Below are positions 23,561 through 37,600 of a stretch of 64,000 bases of DNA, one piece after another; positions within the stretch are counted from its first letter, which is position 1, and every line of letters begins with the position of its first letter. The translations under genes and the position numbers were made by a program. The stretch comes from Gadus chalcogrammus (lineage: Eukaryota > Chordata > Actinopteri > Gadiformes > Gadidae). Location of the stretch: positions 18,639,147 through 18,703,146 of the forward strand of contig NC_079412.1 of NCBI RefSeq assembly GCF_026213295.1, read 5' to 3'. Below the pieces are notes generated by a model. That model saw only the letters and a list, made by a program, of their open reading frames with translations. It ran no database searches and had not been told where the DNA came from.

Positions 23561-25716
23561 GATATATCTTTTTTTGTATATAAATCTTTTCTCTCTTTAC
23601 AACGCACTTATGTACCCCAACAAATTCATCAAATAAATCCTGAATAAACTCAGAAACATGAATAGGGATTCTTTCAGGCGGTTCTTCTGTGCCCTTTCCT
23701 CTGTGTGGTCCTTGCTTAAAGCATAGAGCATAAAGCCTCCACCGCGGTCTGCTGTTCTGCATGGGGAGGCTCCAATCGCTCTGAGGAAGTTGTTCCGATG
23801 TACGCTTTCCCCCCTGGCACAGAGAGGAGAAAAAAATGGTTGGCCCAAATCAGCAGGAGCAATTGAACCATGGTCAAAGATTACAACGACAAAAAAATAC
23901 ATGAGGTAATCATATTCAAACTCTGCATTCGTATTTATTCCCAAGCAAAGAAGGCACCAGTGGGCAGCTTAATGTTTGGTCTATTACAAATAAGGCCCAG
24001 GTAAAGGTTTGCCATACCCAGGGACCCAGGGTCAACAGCTTTTGCTGCTGATGTTTACCGAAGAAAGAGAGGGGCATCAGTTACTGAAGGGACTGGAATT
24101 TGTAAAAGGTTGTCTCATGTTGTTGGTTGTTACTAATATACACTAACATGATTATTCATATAATACAGTAATAGAATACATGTAGGCTACTTTTATAATA
24201 CAATACTGTAATACTTTTAGTATTAAGTATGATTCCCCTTTTAGCCTGATTTATTTGTATTTTATTTCACAACTTTATCTATTTGAAACCTACCTTTTGT
24301 TTTCAATCACACTTGGGTCTTCCAACGTCTCTCCCTTTGCCATCAATACAAAACTAGTTGAGCTGTAACATAATATACACAGGGAATAGGAACACAATCA
24401 CAAAGCCTCAAACCATAAGTTGCGTTTGGTTTATGGTTAAGAAGTCTCTAAATTAATAGCAATGTATCACATGAATAGCTCTCTTCCTTAGCATTGTGTA
24501 AAGGTTTATTATTGTAGTGCCTATCCTCTTTTCACCGCCTCCATCCACCACTCTCCCATCACACAGTTATATTTAACTTATGAAGAAGCCTTTATCTCTA
24601 ACTCCACAACGTTGGATGAAGGGGCATTAAGGAAGGGATCCTGACCTGTAGCCGTGCCCTAAATCGACTTATATGGGGGTAATACACTTACAGGCTTTAA
24701 TTCACATTTTAACCTGATTCAGATGTGCTGATAATCTACAATCTGATTATTGAAACGTCTTACCTTTTAAAAGTGCATCACAAACGGTCTTTTGCGCAAC
24801 ACCAATAAGTTGCTATTAGGAGCTTCACTATTCCAGGAACATTTGAGTGGCTCCACGATCAGCCATTGCTGCAAAAACTAACTGTCAATTGGAGCAAACT
24901 GAGATGACACGACCCTCGCCCTAAATGGCTCTGGTGTAGCCAAATCTGCATCATGTCACACACTGTTGAAACATGCTCAGCCAATGGCTCAGCCGACGGC
25001 GCAATTAGTGCGGTGGTCCACTTCTCAAGCACCAATCGGAAACTCCTATCAGGCTTGTACATCAGAATGCATCATGGGAACATTTTGCTAGTGATAATGC
25101 CATATTGAGAGGACTGGATTGTAGTTGTAGTTTAGTAAATCAACGTAAACAGACTGTGACAAAGGCTAATGAAAACTTTGTTTTGCCACGTCTCGCATGA
25201 GAAACACTGTTGCCGTTTTAAACACAATAATATATCCCCATAATGACAAATCACTTTACGTTTAATTACTAAACCATGACCAGAAAACCATTACGGCCAA
25301 CATAATAACTAACATCCTAATGCTCCTATGCTCCAGCAAAGCTGGCCTTCACTGTGCTGTGAGGTGACGAGGCGCGAGCTCAGGTGCATGTCGGCACAGC
25401 TCTTTTGTTTATGTTCTGCATGCCTTTTTCCCCAGCTCGATCATTTCTGTCCTTCTGATGCTCAATTATATTAGTGCTCCTCTGTAAGCCACTGCGGTAA
25501 GTGTTTTCCCCAATTTAAAAAAATAGAGGATTTTATTTATCCCCTGCTTGACTTCACAGGAGCAGGTCGATAAAGCCGCTCATCTCAGTCCCTCATAGAG
25601 ACCTCTTTGTGCTCGGGAACCAGAGAGACGGATGTCTGTAATGAGTTTGGCACATTCAGGCCACATGTGTCACGCAGACAGATGTAATCAAAGGCAGTAT
25701 ATAAATATATATATAT
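23561..25716. other. Intronic sequence without recognisable genes
   Basis: No exon is identified. A half-unit related to the 59-bp CCAAT minisatellite lies at about 24961-24998. Several short inverted A/T-rich blocks were not resolved into a named element. Confidence 0.5.
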
Positions 25717-25760
25717 ACACACGCACACACACACACACACGCGCACGCACACGCACACGC

Positions 25761-25851
<91 letters not shown>
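25717..25851 (+). repeat. (AC)n microsatellite with GCAC interruptions
   Basis: The left third contains CGCGCACGCACACGC interruptions and the right part is a long perfect AC run. It is preceded by a short (TA)n at about 25700-25716. Confidence 0.95.
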
Positions 25852-25856
<5 letters not shown>

Positions 25857-26635
25857 TCCTTCCTCTCTTTCATCCATTTACGCTCCCAGTTCCAGAAGGC
25901 TGAGGTGGAAGAAGAAAGCCAGACAGAGTTGCAAGGCAGGACGGATTGTGTATTCCTCCCTCGCTCTATCCAGTACTGTTGTTTTTTAAATCTGGTTCAT
26001 GGTATCAGCAGGTAAACATTTCCCCAGCCCTAATTGTACGGATTGGGGTCTGCGTTGCTATTTCGGGAGCGTGCGGTGCTGTGTTCTATGTCGGGGAATG
26101 CTCTAGGTTCTCCGTCTTATAAAAATTGGATATCCCCCGGATTAGAAAGACAAGCTGCTGTTTCTGCTCAGATGAAAGTGCATGCAACCCTTTCATGTCA
26201 CGAGAATAAATGTCGTATACTGCTGACATACATGTTTGTAAATAATTTGTGCTGCGCTTGAATCGCTCGGTTTAATATGATTAAAACGATGGGGAGGGGG
26301 AGGTAATGCAATTATGGAACCCCTAACTGCGATTTTATGTCATTACCGGTTATTTTTCTTTATCTTTATTTTTTTACAAATACAATTCAAACACAGCAAG
26401 GTTATTGTATACATATGGTAAAAAGCACACAATAGATTCTCTAAAATTGCAGAAATAGTCAAATTTACAGCACCATGATGGATGGCTTGTGAAATGGATA
26501 GAAGGTATCTTTTGATAGTGAAAATGTCATTCCCACCCAGATAGCTTGAGGGAGTCATAACTGAATCATAACATAAATGTAATCAAACATGCCATTACTC
26601 AATAGCTGTATACAGTGTTCCCCCATGTCACACCT

Positions 26636-26732
26636 CTCTTTCGTTTTTCCCTCTCTCTCTCCCCGTCTCTCGCTCTTTCTCTCTCTCATCTCTCTCCTGC
26701 TGCCCCCTCTAAATCTCTCTCTCCCTGCCTCT

Positions 26733-26773
<41 letters not shown>

Positions 26774-26815
26774 AGACACACACAGTAGCATCTCTCTCTC
26801 CCTCTCTATCTCGCA
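26636..26815 (+). repeat. CT-rich imperfect microsatellite
   Basis: Pyrimidine-rich sequence with a perfect CT core around 26733-26770 and many CCCT and TTT interruptions on either side. No coding meaning. Confidence 0.85.
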
Positions 26816-26959
26816 CATCTTGCAGCGCACCACCCTACCTCTCTTTATCACTCTTGCTCTTATAGTGCATCCCTCCAGCTCCTTTCATTCCTCTATAAAC
26901 AGTGAGGCAGGAGCAGGGTTGGCAGCTGTCACACTGAGGTTATATTACAGGAGCAGATG

Positions 26960-29915
26960 AGAACATTAGATATTCTACGGCTTGGTTATCACAAGCTAGT
27001 GGTAGCTCGGTGCTGAAAGAAGTGTACTGTTGTTAAAAGACAAAAACACCTACAACTGATCCCCACCAAGGATAGTTTTTTTTTACAAATGAAAAGTAAC
27101 AAAGTAATGAATGTTTATTAATATTATTATTAGTTTCTTTTTTTTCTTTTGTTATTATTATCAATGGAACTACCTTAGAACTGTTTTTTGATCCAATAAA
27201 CATTCATACAATTGATGGAAACCGTATGTTTTCCTTCAACAATTTGCTGTTGGTCCTTGAAGCCACCGAAATCTGGGAGGCAACTTATGAGCATTCTGCT
27301 GCAGGTCATCTGTATAGGGCATCTTGGCAACCAAGAATATTTTCACGTCTGGCAGAGCTAGCAGCTATCTGTTGTACTCCATTTATTTCAATGTACAGGC
27401 TTGAGGCCGTGAGCAGAAAGTATCCCCCTCCATCTCTGTTTCTCAACCTGCTCTAGGTTAGGGCTCCAACATTCATATGAAGTGGCGCGTTGAGCATTGA
27501 TTGAATATCAATTAGGGCGGCCGTGCGGCATTCTTTGTTTATCGATAAATCCAAAATGAAATGAAATACAGCATTGTGGACTGACAACGGACGGGCAAGC
27601 AATCAGGCAAACGGAAAGATAGAGAAGGCTTCATTGAAGAGTGCAGTCCTGGGCCACAGTTCACTTCTTCTTCCTCTTCTTCTTCTCCATTTCTTCACAC
27701 TTTTAAGTGATTAATAACCTGGCATCTGAATAGTAGGGAATAAGGTGGCAGAATTGTTTTACAGAATTCTCCTGTTTGGTCTGTACTGTACCTTGCCCTT
27801 TCAGTCAACTCATACATGTAGTGTAAACACAATTGAACCAGAAAGATATGTTGAAATTGCTATTTCCCCTCTGTGGCGTTTAGCTTTATAATGTTTGCTA
27901 ATGGCCAATTACCATCTCCGAGTAAACTCGTCAGCTACAGCATACAAAGTGTTGCGTGAAATTATATAAAGGCGGGAAAGGAATCCTTCATAGGTTCACC
28001 CAAAGGTCTCTAGCATTGGTGACGTCTGAGTTATGAGCGACTGCGGCAAGCATCATGGGGTGGGATATCTGTGATGGATTTCTGCTTACCTAATCACACA
28101 ATGAAAGCCGGCGCTCTTACATCAAACATAATGACGGCCTACAGCTCTCCACAGAAACATTGTGTTGGTCACAGCCCGCCTTTAAATAATAGGACAATAC
28201 CTCCCGCCTGTCCCCTATGCTTTATCACAGGCTTCGTGCTCCAACACTAGTAATCATCTTTATGCCATGTTGGAAGCGTTAAACGCGGGCCAAACCGATA
28301 TGCCGCATGCTTATGCTCGTATTTTTGGGTTGTATCTTTCCCCCGGTGTCGTAATTGTGCCAATCCCCTGGCCAAAGATAGCTTTGAAATATAGATTGTC
28401 GTTGACACAAGCAGACCTCTCATGGCAGACTTGGCTTTGGTTTTGCATTGAGTCGCTACCCGCTCCCAGTTTCTGTTCCCCGTTGGTTGTTGTCAGACGC
28501 ACTGTGGTGCAAAGGGAAATGACTCCTCACTGACTTTCACAACGCCACCCCTCATGGAAGCAAAAGAGCCTTCCACTGGTTTCAGTTCAATTAAATTTGG
28601 CCATGTTAATAAGGCAAAAAAAATATTGCGCCGTGACATTTTGCGACGATGATTTTGTTTTTTTATTAGAAGGTCATGCTCAGTGGAAAGTGTTTCAGAC
28701 ACACACAAAAGTTGCACAGCAAAACAGTTTTCTAGTTCACCGTTTGATCCGTCTTCAGATGCACACGCGCGTTCTTAGGATCTTGCGTCGCACCAGACTG
28801 TGACAACACCATCCATTTGGGAAGAGGAATCCAATAAGTGGGAGTGGTGGAGTGATGGAGGACAGGGTCTGTGTGCACACTCCCTCAGGGCTCTATTTAG
28901 AAGGCAATAATAGAAATCAACAAAGGAGCTTCTAGCTCAGACGGAGCACCGTGTTGACAGTGCCTGGGTTCTGGCGTACGGGAGGCCTTTACACAACCCA
29001 AAATACACCAGGTCCTTCACAGCGCTGTGATCGCCTCTGATGGGAATAAGTGATATGTTCTACATTTCAGACCGCTGATTAGCCTGGAGCGCTGAGAAGC
29101 TGTACGGGTCTGCGGTAAAGAAATAAGCACATTTCAGACGCTACATTTAAGCTGTTCTGTTGCTGTTCTGTAACATCGGTTCGTGGCATGATCACACAAT
29201 TTCATTATATAAGGTTGGAACAAAGTCAATGTCTCATTCGCTATTGACGTGGAAGGTGGCATTGATTGGACATAAGCTGTGAATGAAGTTTGACTGATGT
29301 GAAGGGAAACCGCACCTTTAAAGTGTCCCTGGAGTTAAGAGGACTTAAGACTGACAATAAGACAAGTGTCTCAACCATAATTGAACTCGGATGAAATTCT
29401 CAGGGGTACCTTAGTGTGAAATAGTGAAATCAAAGGGCAGACTTGACATTGATATGGCAAGGCCCTTAAATGAAAAGAACCATGCAAACATACGGCCTAT
29501 AAGAAAGAAAATGAGAAACAGAAACAGAAAAATGACCTTTAGATTGTCGCGTCTTTACCACGTTTGAATGGTTATTAGATAAATAAATATCAAACACAGA
29601 AATCCATAAAAAACAGCTCATTTTATCCGCAGCCTTTTCAGCCAGCAGTGAAAAACCAATATGGATGCTTGGCTCTACTTTTCAACCGTCCCAATAAAAA
29701 GATGTAAGCTCAACTGTTATTATTATTTCAGATTTTTCTATCGTTGCGATCCGAATTTGGAGTAGCCCGTGCCGATTGCCTGAAGCCTGCAGGGGTGATA
29801 GATGAGGACGCTTGAGAGGGTACCGCCAGCAGACAGGAGTAAAGCAAAGTTAATGGGATAACTTTTCTTCAGGGACCACTCGGGGGGGGGGGGGCTGTGT
29901 GTGCTCAGAGAGCCG
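26960..29915. other. Intronic sequence without recognisable genes
   Basis: Mixed-composition unique-looking DNA. Open frames are short and without family features. A poly-G run lies at 29882-29894. Confidence 0.55.
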
Positions 29916-29921
29916 AGGTGC

Positions 29922-30443
29922 TTAAAGGGGCACTCCATCGATTTAACAGTCTCCCTTTAGGTTTGGTGTTGGGGGAGAGTTTGAAATATTCTGTACAACT
30001 TTCCCAACATCAGCTGTGTCATTTGCTCCGCTTTGCAACGTTGTTGGTACAGTAAGGAACAAAAACGAGGAAATAGAAGAAAAAATAAGAAAAACACTCG
30101 CCGTTTGCCACGATGCCCCCTCCCGTGCACAGCCAGCATGGCCAGGGCACCAGGGTTCCCCATGGATGTACGGGGAGACTCCCCTCTGTGGTGCAAACCT
30201 CTTTGTTGGCAGCACCCCGCATCCGCAGCCCAGCCTCAGCTCTACATGGCTTGGGGGCGGAGCCCCGTGAAACGCTGCCATTTTATGTACTTTGGCGTAT
30301 TTAATGGAGAAAATGTCTAACTGCACTCACGACGACAGCAATGTATTGCAAAGCGTGTCATTGATGGCACCTATTATACACAAAATCGTATTAACCAGAT
30401 TAGATTTGGAACATTGCACAACATTTCATGGGCGCCCCTTTAA
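29922..30443 (-). mobile_element. Possible second TTAA-flanked MITE
   Basis: The left edge reads TTAA then AGGGGCACTCC, and the right edge reads GGGCGCCCCT then TTAA (30440-30443). The terminal inverted repeats are short (about 10 bases with two mismatches). The 520-bp interior is GC-rich, unlike its surroundings, and is open in several frames but resembles no transposase. TTAA ends suggest piggyBac-like mobilisation. Confidence is limited by the short termini. Confidence 0.55.
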
Positions 30444-31138
30444 GGTTTTTCTACCACTGTTTCTAGGAGGCCAGCCTCCTCCTCTGTTTGCATCACTTTA
30501 CCAGGTATTGATCTGTCACCACAGAGTGACCTGAAGCCTGGGGGCAGCCTGGGGCTACTGCTATGATAACATAAAAATAAGAATAATAACTCCTTTGGAT
30601 CTGAACGGCACCACCACGTTCTTATGTAATCATTGGCCTCCATGTGGTATATTGAATTAAAGTTCCTCCTCATGTACATTATGCACATCAGTGACCACGT
30701 GTATGGGTGTGAATATAATGAGTAAAATCACTCAGTCAACCACCCGCCGTTTTTTGCCTGTGGTTGGGAAATGTGCCTACCTCAAAATGTCTGGCACTTA
30801 ATGAGGTAGCAAAGTCTTTTCTTCAGGGCTGGTGCACCGGTTTTAATAGGCTGCCCTATGGATTATTCAACAGCGACACGCTTGTAATTAACTATTTGAC
30901 ATCCTCCTTAAGAAGCCTGCATCAGGTGCAGGAGTGATGTGTGTTGTCGTGGCGGTAAGTCAGTATAGAATGTAGGCAGTCACAAAGGCCTGCACGGGTA
31001 TCACACAGCCTCCTCCATCATCATCCCACGGCTCTATTTATAAGGGTCCCTCTCCACCACTGCTTTACTCCAGGGAGGTCATTAATTTGCTCCTCCGTCA
31101 GTGGTATGTGTGCCCCACTAAAAAAAGTCTCACCCAAA

Positions 31139-31240
<102 letters not shown>

Positions 31241-31811
31241 ATGCAGTGACTGCCTCAGCCAATGGACGTACGGCATCACGATAAAACTAAAAAAGGAAGG
31301 TTTCATTTAAATATCAAAGGCAAAAAAATCGGTAGGACTCCAATTTTGATGTGTTCTTTAGAGATTACGAGCAAAACGAATCGTGGCATATGGATACGAC
31401 GCCAGGAGATATCTCTCTATATGCTGAATACCCGAATTCAGAATATTCCTAATCATGCCCTACACCCGAACGTCTATCTCAAAGTGTAGAGAGCGAGAGA
31501 AGCAGGGAGCAGATCGGGAGAGTAACAACAAACATCTTATAATCCGGTCAGTGACCCTGCGTGAGCCCCCCTCGCCTTCCTGGTTCTCCGTGTAGCCACT
31601 CCCGCTCTAACGTCCCGCTGCACTCAGCAGTTATCGGCCCCGCTAATCGTCCGTGACCCCCGTGGCCAGCCCAGGACTCCCATCACCCTCCCAGGGGGAA
31701 AAAACACAACTGCAGGTGCCCATGGTATCTGTAAGAAGCTGCCTAATGAAGTGCTCGCGGAGGAGCAAGGGAGGGGGGGGGGGAGGGATCCTGCCATCAC
31801 CTAAACACCTC

Positions 31812-31859
31812 TTCTCTCTCTCTCGCTCTCTCTCTCTCTATCTCTCCCTCTCCCTCTCG

Positions 31860-31907
<48 letters not shown>

Positions 31908-31917
31908 CCCTCTCCCT

Positions 31918-31954
<37 letters not shown>

Positions 31955-32001
31955 TCCTCGCTCCTCTCCCTCCCTCTCCCTCTCTCTCCCTCTCTCTCCC
32001 T

Positions 32002-32071
<70 letters not shown>

Positions 32072-32360
32072 CCTTCTCCCTCTCTCTCTCTCTCTCTCTC
32101 TCCTTCTCTCTCCCTCTCTCTCTCTCTCTCTCCCTCCTCTCTCCCTCTCCTCTCTCTCTCTCTCCTCCCTCTCCTCTCTATCCCTCTCCTCTCCTCTCCC
32201 CTCCCCTCTCCCCTCCCTCTCTCTCTCCCTCTCCTCCCCTCTCTCCCTCTCTCTCCTCTCTCCTCCCCCTCCCTCTCCTCTCTCTCCTTCCTCTCCTCTC
32301 TCCTCTTCTTCTCTCTCTTCTTCCTCCTCTCCTCTCTCCTCTCCTCTCTCTCTCCCCCTC

Positions 32361-32436
<76 letters not shown>

Positions 32437-32451
32437 CTCTCTCTCTCTCTC
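31812..32451 (+). repeat. Very long CT/CCT polypyrimidine tract
   Basis: About 640 bases of nearly pure pyrimidine on the plus strand, mixing CT, CCT and CTTCT units with a few G residues. It appears to have grown by repeated local slippage, since blocks of differing period alternate. Long Ser/Leu/Pro frames on one strand and Arg/Glu frames on the other are artefacts of composition. It is a candidate triplex (H-DNA) or replication-stalling site. Confidence 0.95.
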
Positions 32452-33975
32452 CGCACCACTTCCTTATTTAGAGCCATATCTCAGCGAAAGCTTTCTGCTG
32501 AGCACGGGTGTTTGGCTGGCATGAAATGGCTGTGAGGTGTGAATAGTTTAGCTCTGGAGGGATACATAATTTCTTCGGGATATGCATGGTACTGGTAAAG
32601 AAGGTGTGGAAAGAAAACAGATCATTACAGGTTTGTCTTTTTTCACGTTGATAAGATCAATATAGGATACAGCATCGTAACCGGGGAAAAAACAAAAGGG
32701 GAATGATTCAGAAAGCTCACCTGAAGCCGATTATCATTTGTGTTTCGGCAAGTTTCGAGTATCAACATGTTGCACCCTTAAAGAAGGAGCTAGTCGCAAG
32801 CGTGGGAAGATTAGTGTGAGGTTATTTTCTCACTTCTCGGTTTCAGGATGGTACTGAACGATGAACTCACTTTCTGTGCGGCATCTCACCTGCATCAATT
32901 ATTCGCAGTATCTGATGACTCTTTTCTATGTTGTGCTCTCTTCCACTAAATCACACTGATTAGCACACAAACACTCTCATTTGTGGCCCCTAGACAATAG
33001 TGGCAAATTAACGTTATTATGCCTGCAGAAAATTAAAACATTACAATTCCTTCAATAATTAAACTGAAATAACAAAATAATGAATCGTAAATAATTACGA
33101 ATTCTCTGAACATATGCATGGGTTTATCGGTCTATGGGATACGCTGAGGTTTTTGTAAATTAATATTAACATGTCTTACCAAGATTCAGACGAGATTCAT
33201 CGTTGTGTGACCACAAGGGTTCGCTGGGTTAGCACATGCTATCCGTTAGCTGCTTCCCTCCCATGCAGAGTTACAGTAGACTTTCTTCTGTTCATGTGAG
33301 GGGAATACGCTTCTTCACTTGAGCTAGGAGGTTACTGTAACTCTTACTGTAACTGTCAATGGAAGCAAACTCACCTTCTGGATAAATGGTGATACACTTG
33401 GAATTAAACAATACTTATGAATCAGGGAAAGACATCAGTTTATCCCTTAATGTCTAACTATTTTCATATTTCCCACAAACATTTACAAAACCCATCCTCA
33501 CACAAAGTGCTCTGAAGCAGATAGTGTGTTCAGCGCGTGTCTGTTTTGGAGCGAGGCCCATTTGTCTCGTCCGAGTGCGATGGGTTTACTGTGGAGCCTC
33601 CTCCTACACACTGCGCCGAAGGCACGGGGAAATGGGATTTTGACTCTTGTTTTTGACGTCAGTAGAGGAGACCCGCGGCCCCCCACCCCATTCCCCCGGG
33701 GGGATACCGAGAGAAGAGAGTCCTGCCTGTCTTGAATACTAGAGGGCTGAATACACAAACACAGACGATATGACTTAACTACCCACCCCTATCAGCCCCC
33801 GCCTACACTGAGGCCGATGGTATCCAAAGTCCCCACTGTGTCTGACCCCATCTCCTGATAGATTTGATGTTATCTCCTTTATCCTTTCTTACCCCCCCCC
33901 CATACACTTCCCTCCATCTCTCCCTTCCAAGTTTCTGTTAGGGCTGTTTGTTTGGTGCTCAGATGATTCACATTA
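32452..33975. other. Intronic sequence without recognisable genes
   Basis: Nothing beyond short frames. Low-complexity runs occur at about 33893-33901 (poly-C). No exon or element could be supported. Confidence 0.5.
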
Positions 33976-33978
33976 CCA

Positions 33979-34196
33979 ATGTGTGTGTGTGTGTGCGTAT
34001 GCGTGTGTGTGTCATGTCTGGAGTGTCTCTCAGGGCTGAGGGGAAAATGGACTGATATTGAGTTGGAGTCGTGGGTTGAGTTTGTCTTAAGCACACAGAC
34101 ACGCACACACACACACACACACCACAACACACACAGGCACGCACGCACGCACGCACACGCACCCGCACACACACACACACACGCACACACACAGCA
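33979..34196. repeat. Paired TG and AC microsatellite tracts
   Basis: A TG-rich tract at 33979-34013 and an AC-rich tract at 34092-34193 lie about 80 bases apart in inverted orientation. They could pair as an imperfect hairpin. The AC part has GCAC interruptions. Confidence 0.8.
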
Positions 34197-34236
34197 TTGT
34201 CTTTGAAAAGCCTTGCAGTGTGGAGAGGTAGGAAGG

Positions 34237-34600
34237 AAGGGCTTTCTTTCAGTGTGTACTCCAAACAAAAATGGTGTATCCCTTTCATCGTGTGCTACAA
34301 ACATAATGGTCCGGTATCTCTTTCAGTGTATGCTCCAAACACAACGGTCGATATCTCTTTCAGTGTCTGTTACCAACATAACCAGCTGGTCTCTCTTTCA
34401 GTGTGTGCTACAAACTTAACGTTGGATATCTATTTCAGTGTCTGCTACCAACATAACCGGCTGGTCTCTCTTTCAGTGGGTGCTATAAACATAACCGTCT
34501 GGTCTCTCTTTCATTGTGTGCTACAAAAATAACCGTCTGGTCTCTTTCATTGTGGGTTACAAACATAACTGTCTGGTCCCTCTTCCAGCGAGTGCTCTAA
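34237..34600 (+). repeat. Minisatellite, about 38-bp unit, about ten copies
   Basis: Successive units follow CTTTCAGTGTGTGCTACAAA then CATAACCG(T)CTGGTCTCT with many substitutions. Unit length varies between 36 and 38 bases. The repetitive open frame (34197-34532) is a by-product of this array. Confidence 0.9.
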
Positions 34601-37600
34601 ACTATAATGTAATAACTTTTGATTGGGTGGGTTTGAGTTGTGCAGTGTGTGTAGAATCTAGGAATCTAGTCTATTTATGCCTCCCCATTATTTATGAAAA
34701 CCTTGTGCTAATATTTTATTATTCCCTTATGAAGCATGACATTAACACTGACCATGTGACGCCAAGGTGTGTAATGTGATTGGAGTCACCACAGGGCGAC
34801 ACTTTTCTATAAATTGCGACACAACACAGCAAGACGCCATTCAAATCCAGCTGAAGGCCATTCGCTGAAAACCCTGAGCACCTTTATGAATGTATTCTGA
34901 CACAAGCCATACATCCGGACCAAAAAGCAGTCCCACCTTGATTGATTTAGGTATTTTTTGATATGTGGAGTCATATTTATCTCTACATGTATTACGATGA
35001 CATTCACAGAGGTCTCCAAAGGCCCCACATCATTCAAACAGCCTTTTCCTGTCCTCCAACAAACAGGGGGAAGCTTCCATCAAAGTCCGACCCGAGGAGT
35101 ATACCCTGAGAGGTTTACCTAGGACTGTGATGGGTTGGGTGGACAAACATTGCATGACAGCAGAGAGCAACGGTAAACATACGAGTTTAACAATACGTTT
35201 TGAACAGTCCGACTGAGGTAAGGAAAAAATCACAATGCAAAGGAAGTCTCAGGAGCTCACCATTCAGAGGATATTTTTATAGTATATTCTTACATAAAGT
35301 GTCAATGCTGTCTTTAGAGATATAAGACGTTTTGGTTGGCCTTTTCACTTATCCAAACCCCCCTCCCAAGAGCTACTGTGTATGAAGAGGCATAGAGTGA
35401 ATTAGCTCAGTGGAAAAGCACCATCAATATACATAGTTCCTCTACATTGTTACGTAGCTTTGGGCTCATATCCGGAGATCCTAATGTCTTAGATTGCTTT
35501 GTTACGGTGGGAAAGGAGCACAGAGTCATATTGTTTTTGGTCTCGTAGGAACAGGGCTACCAGCGTCCACTGCGATTCACAGCTTGTTCTAATGCACTAG
35601 TAGACCAACACCACGTCCCGCTTTTCACACAGCTCACAGCTTTTGAGGTTGTGAAGGTATGTCAACATTTAGCTGACAATGGGATTGTTTGTGTTGTCAC
35701 AACAGCACTCAATTTCTGTTACTGTACGACACAAACCAGAAAATTGATTGTTTTTAACCCGCCTAGAGTGGCGTCCCGGGTACTGGAGAGAGAGCCGTGT
35801 ACAGTATGTTCTCATCAGATCCTAAACTATGCTGCTTGTTCTCGGCCCAATGAAATGGTAAACAACAACAACAACTTGCGGAATAATAGATGCAATCTGG
35901 ATCCATTTTGCATGAGGAGGATGAAAGCTTACACTTATGCAACACCTGAAGTGCTGTGCAAAGTATTTTTCCTTCTCTGACGTTAAAACCAAGCCCTCCC
36001 TCCCCTCGATACTGAATATTATATGCATGCTCTGTGGTCTAAACATAGCTGATGTAGAGGAACAGGTGTCTCAGAACAGGTGGAAATTATGAGGTGATTC
36101 CCAAGCTTGCTCGGATCCAAAACCAATAATGTGGACCCCTCGATGTGTCTCTGAGCCACAACATTTACTGCTGCCATATTTAGGTCCCTATTTCATGAGT
36201 TTGGATGGACAAATAGTAGGTGTGTGGCGAATTTTTGGGATGTTATGCGTTCTTTGGTGCTTCAAAATATTAAAATTGCAAACCATGACATCTAATATCA
36301 TTAAACAAACTAAAGTAGAAAATAGAACAAACCTCAATTTTTTTTTATAGATTTGATTGATTTCGGTTATGCTAGCCAAATGAGTGGTTTTCTGTTTGAT
36401 ATTGATTTAGGACGTTTAGCAAATATTCAAGGGTTTCCTTACATGATCTTTTCTTGCTATCTTTTCATTAATTTTTCCAGGGAAATAGATCTCCTTGTCC
36501 CATATTGCCTGTTAAACAAGAAAGAGGACATTTACACATTCATGTAACATCATCATGTTGAAATAAACCCTTCCAGAGTATTAAATCCCACTGTTCACTA
36601 GAATATTGGCCTCCCACAAGTTCCCACCCTTTCAGAAGATCTGTAGTGGTGCTGTTTATCTGGGACCTTGAAGGGAAAGTGATCAGTTGGGACTTAGTGG
36701 AATCCGACCCACATACGCATATGCCAAGAAAAAAACCAAAACAATTAAAAGTGTTCTGAATAACTTCTGGCCGAGACCTACATTTGTTAGAACTAAGGCA
36801 ACGCGAGGTGGACATTTAGAGGAATTGGATTTGATCAAAATTAAGTATAATAGAATAATATGATGATCATCTCAGGCTATGATCTTAAAAAAGATGAATA
36901 CTGGCGGGATACTGTATGATAAACTGCATGGTTATTATGGTTATTTATGGTTATTTATTCTTGCGAGTAGGTGGTATCCACATTCTTACATTTGAATTGA
37001 CAAATGTCATATTTCATACTTATTTCCTCAACTACACTCTAGGAAGCTAACCTTGCAGATGGAAAGACTTTAGTTGCTATTTTCAAACACACCTGCTACC
37101 TGTTATTGTGTCTATACACACACGCAGAATAACACATTAACCATTGTGGCTTCCTCGGCTCAAACACCATACACATTGTTAATTAACACCTCATCTTGAA
37201 TGCTGAAGTTGATCACGCGCTCTCTTTCTCTCTCTTTTCCACTTATCCGAGGCCTTCGCCTTTCATCATCTACACTGAGTTCCTTATGGGCAAGGACTAG
37301 TAATGAGGTAATGGGGAGAAGCCAGCCATTGTAGCCAGGATTCAGGACACACTATCAGTGAAGGAAACTGATTAGAGGCTAATCTTAGAAACTAGGTTCC
37401 CGCAGGTCCACTTCTGGTGGTCCATTTATCCAAATTTTCTTTACAATGGAAAAGTTATTGCGATGCCGTATTCAATATATCTGCTAACTTTTTGGATGAC
37501 AATGGATGACATAAGCCGATCAAAAGGTCATCGTTGTGCATTTAAAGATTTTGACACTAATCAAAATATATAATTTATTTATAATGCAACCAATATTTCT

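Noticed and set aside
31653..32477. Ser/Leu-rich 272-residue and Arg/Glu-rich 199-residue frames
   Set aside because: Both are translations of the CT/GA tract on its two strands. Stop-free dinucleotide repeats give long frames automatically.
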